From assembly GCA_009746045.1 (NCBI GenBank), contig RPFO01002111.1, forward strand, positions 1 to 64,000: a DNA stretch of 64,000 nucleotides, read 5' to 3'. Positions 59,452-64,000 of the stretch are shown piece by piece (position 1 is the first letter of the stretch; the number at the start of each line of letters is the position of its first letter). Origin of the DNA: Mesostigma viride (lineage: Eukaryota > Streptophyta > Mesostigmatophyceae > Mesostigmatales > Mesostigmataceae). A model generated the notes under the pieces. The model ran no database searches, was not told the DNA's origin, and saw only the letters and a program-made list of their open reading frames with translations. A program made the translations under genes and the position numbers.

Positions 59452-60558
59452 TTAATTCGAGCTCTGCGTGACCACGTCGGCGGTTCCGTCCGCGATCGCG
59501 CCCAGATCGTTGCTGCCCGTGACGGTGCACGGCGCCGGATTGCCCAGCGCCCGGACGGCCGCGCCGGAGCCCCGCGCCTTCACGAGCTGCAGGCTCTCGT
59601 CGTTGGCGACCCGGAAGCCGTACGTCACGGTCTCCGGTGCGGCGTACATCTCGCGCCATCCGTACAGCATAGCGTTCTTGTCCGTCAGGGCCGTGCCGGC
59701 GATCACGCGGAGGTCGTCGTACCACACGCCTTCCGCGTCCGCGCCCCCCGAGAGGGAGAGCGCGTCGGTGGGTCCGAGGGACGCGTTCGTGGAGGTTACC
59801 GCCAGCGCCCCGTCGATGTAGATGCGGGCCGTCGTGCCGCTCACCGTGAGCGCGGCCACGAAGGGCTCGGTGTTGACCTCGACCCCGCTCAGCTTGCCGC
59901 CCGTGCCCGAGTCGTTGCTGACGTTGTCCCGCAGCACCACGTACCCGTGGTTGGCCACCCGGAGGCCGACGGTCTTGTAGCCGAACAGGTCGAAATTCCC
60001 GGCGGGGGCGGAGAGGTCGTATCGGGGAATGACCTTGACGACGATCGTGAAGGAGGACGGCAGCCCGAGACCCGTCACCTGGGCGGTGCCCGCCTTGAGG
60101 ACCCCGTTTTCGACCGTGGCGTATTGAAGGTCGAACGTTTTCTGCGGCGAGCCGACGGTGCTCCCCCCGCCGGCCGTGAACTCCCATCGATACGTGTCCG
60201 CCCCGGAGGCCAGCGAGGACAGGGCGACGGTCGTACCCGGCGCCAGTCGGTCGGCCGCGGCGATCGTCCTGGTCAGCAGCAGCTGGCCGCCCTCGAGGTG
60301 CCAGTACGACCCCGAGAAGTCGGACGCGGACAGCGCGCCCGTGCTCGCGGCGACGTCGCCTACCGTCAGGGTCCCGCGGACGATCGCGTCGCCGTCCACG
60401 TCCACGACGCTGCCGGGGGCCGCGCCCGGACGCAACACGACGCTCTCGGACGCGGCGACCGTGAGGGTCTTGACGGTCGCGTCCTCGGCGTCGTCCCCTC
60501 TCACCTCGTTGGCGAACACCGCGCGGGACCTAGAGACTCCCAATTCCTCGCACGACAT
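59452..60558 (-). CDS. Lectin-like surface protein, tandem copy 2
   Basis: 368 residues from the ATG at 60,558 (MSCEELGVSRSRAVFANEVR). An N-terminal part with VDVDGDAIVRGTLTVGDVAA resembles the short beta-helix head repeats of viral tail-spike and fibre proteins. It is followed by a LamG/concanavalin-like domain (FVAALTVSGTTARIYIDGAL, then SLGPTDALSLSGG and GVWYDDLRVIAG). The last strands include YGFRVANDESL. Copy 1 lies 41 bp downstream in the same orientation, so the pair arose by tandem duplication. Virion surface or attachment role inferred. The frame looks whole. Confidence 0.6.
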   Translation of the reverse strand: MSCEELGVSRSRAVFANEVRGDDAEDATVKTLTVAASESVVLRPGAAPGSVVDVDGDAIVRGTLTVGDVAASTGALSASDFSGSYWHLEGGQLLLTRTIAAADRLAPGTTVALSSLASGADTYRWEFTAGGGSTVGSPQKTFDLQYATVENGVLKAGTAQVTGLGLPSSFTIVVKVIPRYDLSAPAGNFDLFGYKTVGLRVANHGYVVLRDNVSNDSGTGGKLSGVEVNTEPFVAALTVSGTTARIYIDGALAVTSTNASLGPTDALSLSGGADAEGVWYDDLRVIAGTALTDKNAMLYGWREMYAAPETVTYGFRVANDESLQLVKARGSGAAVRALGNPAPCTVTGSNDLGAIADGTADVVTQSSN

Positions 60559-60658
60559 GATACGCGCGCGTGTGTCTTGATAGAAAGCCGCGGTTTTATT
60601 TGTCCGCGTCGCGGCCGACCGGGCGCGAATTTCTCGCGGGGTACTGAAGTCCGACCGG
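60559..60658. promoter_or_regulatory. Divergent promoter, ~100 bp
   Basis: Spacer between the minus gene starting at 60,558 and the plus gene starting at 60,659. It contains GGTTTTATTTGTCC at about 60,590, the only AT-rich patch and a likely TATA-type element for one or both sides. Confidence 0.45.
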
Positions 60659-61117
60659 ATGCGCCCGGCCCCGTCGACCGCCCAGTCGGCGGACGCGCCC
60701 GTCGCGGCGTCCCCGCTGGACCACTCGTCGGCCAAGGAACTGCACGCCTTTTTGGTGGCGTCCGAGCGGTCCGGTTTCCCCCCTCGCTGGAACCTGGTGT
60801 ACAGCGAGTCGCCTCTTAAAGCGCTGTGGGCCGTGCGCGAGGTGTCGAGGTGGCATTTGGGGTTCTCGGACCTGTGCGAGTCGCTGCGTTCGAACGACCC
60901 GTTCGTGCCGATGCGCTACTTGCTGCTGTGGTCGGACGACGGCAACGAGATCCCGTGGCACTTCATGTCGAAGATCCGCGTGTGCTGCGCCGCCCTGGGG
61001 TTCGAGACGTACGACTGCCTGGCGGACATGTGGAGGCCCGGGGCGCACGCGAACGCGTGCGTGCCGCCCGGGGTCCTCGAGATGGCGGTGGTCGTGCGCG
61101 GCGTCGTGGCCGCGTGA
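60659..61117 (+). CDS. Viral island protein, unknown (152 residues)
   Basis: Starts MRPAPSTAQSADAPVAASPL. After a disordered 25-residue lead, the body is globular and rich in Trp and Cys (SPLKALWAVREVSRWHLGFS, then IPWHFMSKIRVCCAALGFET and YDCLADMWRPG). No known motif. It is followed 63 bp later by the Rieske gene on the same strand. Confidence 0.6.
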   Translation: MRPAPSTAQSADAPVAASPLDHSSAKELHAFLVASERSGFPPRWNLVYSESPLKALWAVREVSRWHLGFSDLCESLRSNDPFVPMRYLLLWSDDGNEIPWHFMSKIRVCCAALGFETYDCLADMWRPGAHANACVPPGVLEMAVVVRGVVAA

Positions 61118-61139
61118 GTCGCGAACCGGGTGGGTCGCT

Positions 61140-61180
61140 CCGAGCGGCCTCCACAATTTCTCGGCCTATAATAGAAAGCC
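61140..61180 (+). promoter_or_regulatory. TATA-like element upstream of Rieske gene
   Basis: GGCCTATAATAGAAAGCC at about 61,163-61,180 ends directly at the ATG at 61,181. The very short leader resembles the AT-rich late-type promoters of large DNA viruses. Confidence 0.45.
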
Positions 61181-62221
61181 ATGGCCTCCGCGGTGCGCGC
61201 CTGTCTCGTCGCGCCGGCCGGGCGCGGACCCCGCGCGGCGGCGAACGAGCGTCCGGACAAGTGGGTGTGCGTGGGACGCAAGCCCCGATCGACGGAGCTG
61301 ACCAAGGTGTACAACGAGGAGATCCTGCTGTACGCCCACAAGCGGAGGGGCGAGACGCTCGCCGTGAGGAACGCGTGTCCTCACCGCGGGGCGCGGTTGT
61401 CCCACAAGTGCAGGGTGGAGGACGGGTACGTCCGATGCGCGTACCACGGGATGTACTGGGGCGAGCAGAACAACGCCGACAACTATCTGGACGCGAAGGA
61501 GGACGCGGACCTGGTGTGGGTGAACGCCGGCGTGGGCGACGGGGATTCGACTCCGCCCACGATGCCCGAGTTCGAGGACGGCGGGTACAGGACGTTCTCG
61601 TACTCGACGTTCGTGGGCGCGCACCCGATGATCGTGATGGAGAACCTCTTGGACCACGCGCACCTCCAGCACGTGCACAGCGTGAAAATCGTGGACGCCA
61701 AGAGCACCGAGGTCGCGGCCGAGACGGGCCGGGACGGATCCGCGAGTCCCTTCGCGGGCAAGAGCGTGTACAGCTATCCCGTCACGGCCGACTTCGCGGG
61801 CCGCGTGCTGTTGGGACTCATGCCGGACGAGGGCAGGTCCCCCGAGGCGCCCGCGAAGGGAGCCATGAGGGTCTCGGTCGACAACGAGTTTTATCTGCCG
61901 TACACGGCGAGCCTGCGCTTCCGGATATCCGGTCACGAGAAGCCCGCGTTCGTGCTGTGGTTCAGCGTGCAGCCCTACGAGGCGGACAGGTCCCGCGTCA
62001 CGTGCCGCGTGTCCCGCAACATCCTGACGGACCCCGCGTGGGACTTCTTGTTCTGGCTGGTCAACGTCCTGCCGCTGAAGGAGGACGACGACATCGTCTC
62101 GAACGTCGTCGCGGAGGATTGGTGGCGCAACCGCCTTACCCCCGCCGACGCGTTCGTGAAGCTGTACAGGGACCGCATGGAGGAGGTGTACGGCATCGTG
62201 TTCCCCGAGCCGTTCGCGTGA
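61181..62221 (+). CDS. Rieske [2Fe-2S] non-heme iron oxygenase, pheophorbide-oxygenase type
   Basis: 346 residues starting MASAVRACLVAPAGRGPRAA. The Rieske cluster ligands are C66-P-H68-R-G and C86-A-Y-H89-G, within ACPHRGARLSHKC...VRCAYHGMYW. The mononuclear iron site is NLLDHAHLQHVH, giving D158-x2-H161-x4-H166. This two-domain plan fits the pheophorbide a oxygenase/choline monooxygenase/vanillate demethylase group. An EDDDIVSNV segment late in the protein is like the conserved ED.xIV of the group. No transmembrane tail or transit peptide is evident. In algae such enzymes act in chlorophyll breakdown. A viral copy could alter host pigment or sterol-like substrates, but the substrate is not readable. 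It looks whole and has island-like GC content. Confidence 0.8.
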   Translation: MASAVRACLVAPAGRGPRAAANERPDKWVCVGRKPRSTELTKVYNEEILLYAHKRRGETLAVRNACPHRGARLSHKCRVEDGYVRCAYHGMYWGEQNNADNYLDAKEDADLVWVNAGVGDGDSTPPTMPEFEDGGYRTFSYSTFVGAHPMIVMENLLDHAHLQHVHSVKIVDAKSTEVAAETGRDGSASPFAGKSVYSYPVTADFAGRVLLGLMPDEGRSPEAPAKGAMRVSVDNEFYLPYTASLRFRISGHEKPAFVLWFSVQPYEADRSRVTCRVSRNILTDPAWDFLFWLVNVLPLKEDDDIVSNVVAEDWWRNRLTPADAFVKLYRDRMEEVYGIVFPEPFA

Positions 62222-62318
62222 CCGTTCGCGCGCGGTGCTAGCTAGAGTTCTACGCCGCGATCGTGTATGTACTGTTGGGAAGACTCTCGCGTACCTCGTC
62301 GACTGCATCGTGAACGAA

Positions 62319-62334
62319 TTTATTGATGAATAAA
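62319..62334. terminator. Poly(A) signals on both strands at the island's right edge
   Basis: TTTATT at 62,319-62,324 and AATAAA at 62,329-62,334, about 100 bp past the Rieske stop. Base composition drops sharply immediately afterwards. Confidence 0.6.
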
Positions 62335-62564
62335 AATTACTTAATACAAAACTACTTGCATGCAGTCTTGTTTGGAAATGTCTACCTTGAACTACATTAC
62401 AATTCGTTCAAGTGGCCCGCCGGAGCGGCTGTACAATTTTTCCCAGTGAGCGCGCTGCCAAGTGTACTTGTGGGCAAATTTTTAGGTGCCCCGTCACTTC
62501 GAGGTACTAAAAATTAGGCTACGGTACGAATTCAGCGAATTTCAGCGAATTTTCAGTCGAACCA

Positions 62565-62755
62565 AAGGAAGTGACGCCAACTACCAAAAAGTTTCCGTTA
62601 CGAATTTTCAGCCCAACACTCGCGCAAAATGAAGTGACGGCAACTACCAAAAAGTTTCCGTTACGAATTTTCACTCCCACACGTTTGCACAAAAGGAAGT
62701 GACGGCAACTACCAAAAAGTTTCCGTTACGAATTTTCAGTCCCACACTTCGCGCA
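62565..62755. repeat. 63-65-bp tandem repeat, 3 copies
   Basis: Units start near 62,571, 62,634 and 62,699 and share CAACTACCAAAAAGTTTCCG followed by TTACGAATTTTCA. Copies are over 90% alike by eye. Confidence 0.9.
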
Positions 62756-63060
62756 AATTTTAGTAGGGCTGCACGCAAGCTACCTTTCAAAATTTTGCGC
62801 TAGTATGGAACGCATTTCATTCGTCTGGAGGAACGCTGCCCGCCAACTACCCCCGTTCAGAAAGTTCCGCCGAAATTTACCCGAGATTTGGAAATCTGAA
62901 CGTCCGCGCAAATTTTAGTAGGGCTGCACGCAAGCTACCTTTCAAAATTTTGCGCAAGTATGGAACGCAATTCATTCGTCCGGAGGAATGCTGCTCGTCA
63001 ACTGCCCCCGTTCAGAAAGTTGCGCCGAACTTTACTTGAGATTTGAAAATCTGAACGTGC
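62751..63060. repeat. 155-bp tandem duplication
   Basis: Two copies, period 155, beginning CGCAAATTTTAGTAGGGCTG and including ATGGAACGCA(T/A)TTCATTCGTC, with about a dozen differences. Confidence 0.9.
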
Positions 63061-63198
63061 GGTTGGAGTTTCGCGGGGAAACCCAAGTTCCCAAGTAATT
63101 CACCAATGACGCGCTTCGAACACTTGTCCGCTAAAACCTAAGCAGCCGCTCCGGCTGGCCACTTAAACGAAACTTGATGTATTTCGGTATGTTTCGGC

Positions 63199-64000
63199 TT
63201 ACGCCCTCAGCCTCTTGGCGGCCGGCGCGCACCCGATCGCCGCGCGGTCGTGCGCGCGGTTGGCCTCCATGATCTGCTCGTTCGCGATCCGCACCTTCTT
63301 GTCCACCGGCTGGAGAGCCATCGCGTGCAGTCCGCAGTTGGAGGAGAGAATGGCGAAATGTTTTTCCGTTTCCTGAATCGATCGGATCGGGTCGGCGCCG
63401 TTGCGCACCTGTGTCTCGTGCACGGAGTTCATGAACGCGACTCCCATGCTCATGGGGGGGAGGAAGATGTTTCTCGTGCCCTCACCCTTCTTCAGCCCGT
63501 GGTGAGCGCGGTACTGCCCCGTGTTCATCCCCGTAATGGCGCGGTTGACGCTGTTGTTCACGATGGCGCACGTCCGCCCCATATCCTCCTTGGGAGTGAC
63601 CGCCGCGATGGCGGCCATGTGCGATTTGGTCGTCTCGCATGACTTGATGCGAGGGTGTTCCTTGACGGCGACGATTCCGTTCTCCGCGTCCTTGGCATCG
63701 GCGCGGGCGTTGATGTCGTCGGCCAACGACCGGTCCGCGTTCAGGTACCTCCTGAGGAGCACGGCGATCTGCTTGCGGAACTTGGCCGCGACAGTACCAG
63801 GGAGCAGCATTATGATCTCGGAAAGACCGTCTTGGTCGGTCACGGGTGTTTCGTTTTGCCCTCTCCCCGGGAACTTCAAGGAGTTAACGAGCGTAGCGGC
63901 CTCGGGATGCTCCTTGAGAAGCCTTGGCCAATACACTCTAGGCTGTGAGATGCCGATAGCAGCCATCGCGTCATACACAGAAATTCTGCCATCGTCCGTC
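63199..64000 (-). CDS. Bro/KilA-like domain protein, partial (start beyond window)
   Basis: The frame continues past 64,000: the codons before the first possible start read TDDGRISVYDAMAAIGISQP, matching the TPDGKISVIDA segment of the short member at 50,226. The core is LKFPGRGQNETPVTDQDGLS, then EIIMLLPGTVAAKFRKQIAV and LLRRYLNADRSL. Next is a longer C-terminal region (CAIVNNSVNRAITGMNTGQY, then RIANEQIMEANRAHDRAAIG) and a basic end (APAAKRLRA). This C-terminal part is missing from the 50-kb copy. The family is common in protist genomes and their viruses. DNA binding is inferred. It may belong to a separate element or to the host. Confidence 0.65.
   Translation of the reverse strand, partial: TDDGRISVYDAMAAIGISQPRVYWPRLLKEHPEAATLVNSLKFPGRGQNETPVTDQDGLSEIIMLLPGTVAAKFRKQIAVLLRRYLNADRSLADDINARADAKDAENGIVAVKEHPRIKSCETTKSHMAAIAAVTPKEDMGRTCAIVNNSVNRAITGMNTGQYRAHHGLKKGEGTRNIFLPPMSMGVAFMNSVHETQVRNGADPIRSIQETEKHFAILSSNCGLHAMALQPVDKKVRIANEQIMEANRAHDRAAIGCAPAAKRLRA

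Larger units (their letters stand above)
24130..62334. mobile_element. Integrated large DNA virus-like island (fossil), family unassigned
   Basis: About 38 kb of GC-rich, intron-poor, tightly packed genes on both strands, sharply unlike the flanks. Virus-linked families present are penton/minor-capsid-like beta proteins (25,391 and 55,150), a KilA-N protein, a Bro-like protein, a Kcv-like channel, Ig-like and lectin-like surface proteins, RING/U-box-like proteins and small MGCC proteins. No major capsid protein, packaging ATPase, primase or polymerase was recognised. It may be a partial giant-virus insertion or an atypical Polinton-like virus. Most frames look whole. About three genes look broken, one of them by a transposon insertion. 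This suggests a fairly young but inactive copy. The borders are estimated from composition only. Confidence 0.75.
62335..63198. other. AT-rich repeat spacer right of the island
   Basis: No gene. Contains two tandem repeat families, listed separately, then a short non-repetitive stretch leading to the partial gene at 63,199. Confidence 0.6.

Noticed and set aside
60826-62241. 471-codon plus-strand frame over the Rieske gene
   Set aside because: Shifted reading of the Rieske gene, which shows complete iron-binding motifs in its own frame.
1-64000. CRISPR array or bacterial origin of the window
   Set aside because: Tandem repeats are contiguous, with no unique spacers of constant length. Poly(A) signals, hAT and piggyBac-type elements and TATA boxes point to eukaryotic DNA.

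Overview
The window looks like nuclear DNA of a unicellular eukaryote, most likely an alga or related protist. Two unlike compositions alternate. Stretches of moderate GC content are rich in transposons, foldback repeats and satellites, and show no convincing cellular gene. They flank a GC-rich, gene-dense island at about 24.1-62.3 kb that reads like an integrated large DNA virus. No ribosomal RNA, tRNA or CRISPR array was seen. The host group cannot be named from the sequence.

Layout. 1-5.3 kb: gene-free with degenerate repeats. 5.3-7.0 kb: a 1.7-kb element with TTAA target duplications (piggyBac-like). 7.58-16.51 kb: a nested structure, in which a foldback element flanked by ACTTC(AG) direct repeats is itself split by an 8,200-bp DNA transposon (32-bp terminal inverted repeats, TTA target duplication). 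That transposon carries 173-bp tandem repeats, several minus-strand coding pieces, a 615-bp palindrome and long G-rich hexamer arrays. 16.5-24.1 kb: gene-free with small tandem repeats and a textbook 194-bp hAT-type MITE. 24.1-62.3 kb: the viral island, about 37 genes on both strands. 62.3-63.2 kb: AT-rich tandem repeats. 63.2 kb to the edge: a partial gene of a Bro/KilA-like family that also has a member inside the island.

The island carries two small beta-rich proteins resembling penton/minor-capsid proteins of NCLDV and Polinton-like viruses, Ig-like and lectin-like surface proteins, a KilA-N protein, RING/U-box/C2H2 zinc proteins, two tiny MGCC-type (probably lipid-anchored) proteins, a cluster of small membrane proteins, a Kcv-like potassium channel and a Rieske oxygenase of the pheophorbide-oxygenase type. 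No major capsid protein, packaging ATPase or DNA polymerase was recognised, so the family is left open (Nucleocytoviricota-like). Most frames look whole and a few look broken. A 3.66-kb transposon with 17-bp perfect terminal repeats has landed inside one viral gene, which fits an integrated, inactive copy of fairly recent origin.

Gene organisation in the island is compact. Convergent gene pairs share a short spacer holding poly(A) signals for both strands, and divergent pairs share roughly 100-bp AT-rich promoters. Non-coding blocks at 25.9-28.1 and 55.7-57.6 kb hold large palindromic modules whose central loops lie in opposite orientation.
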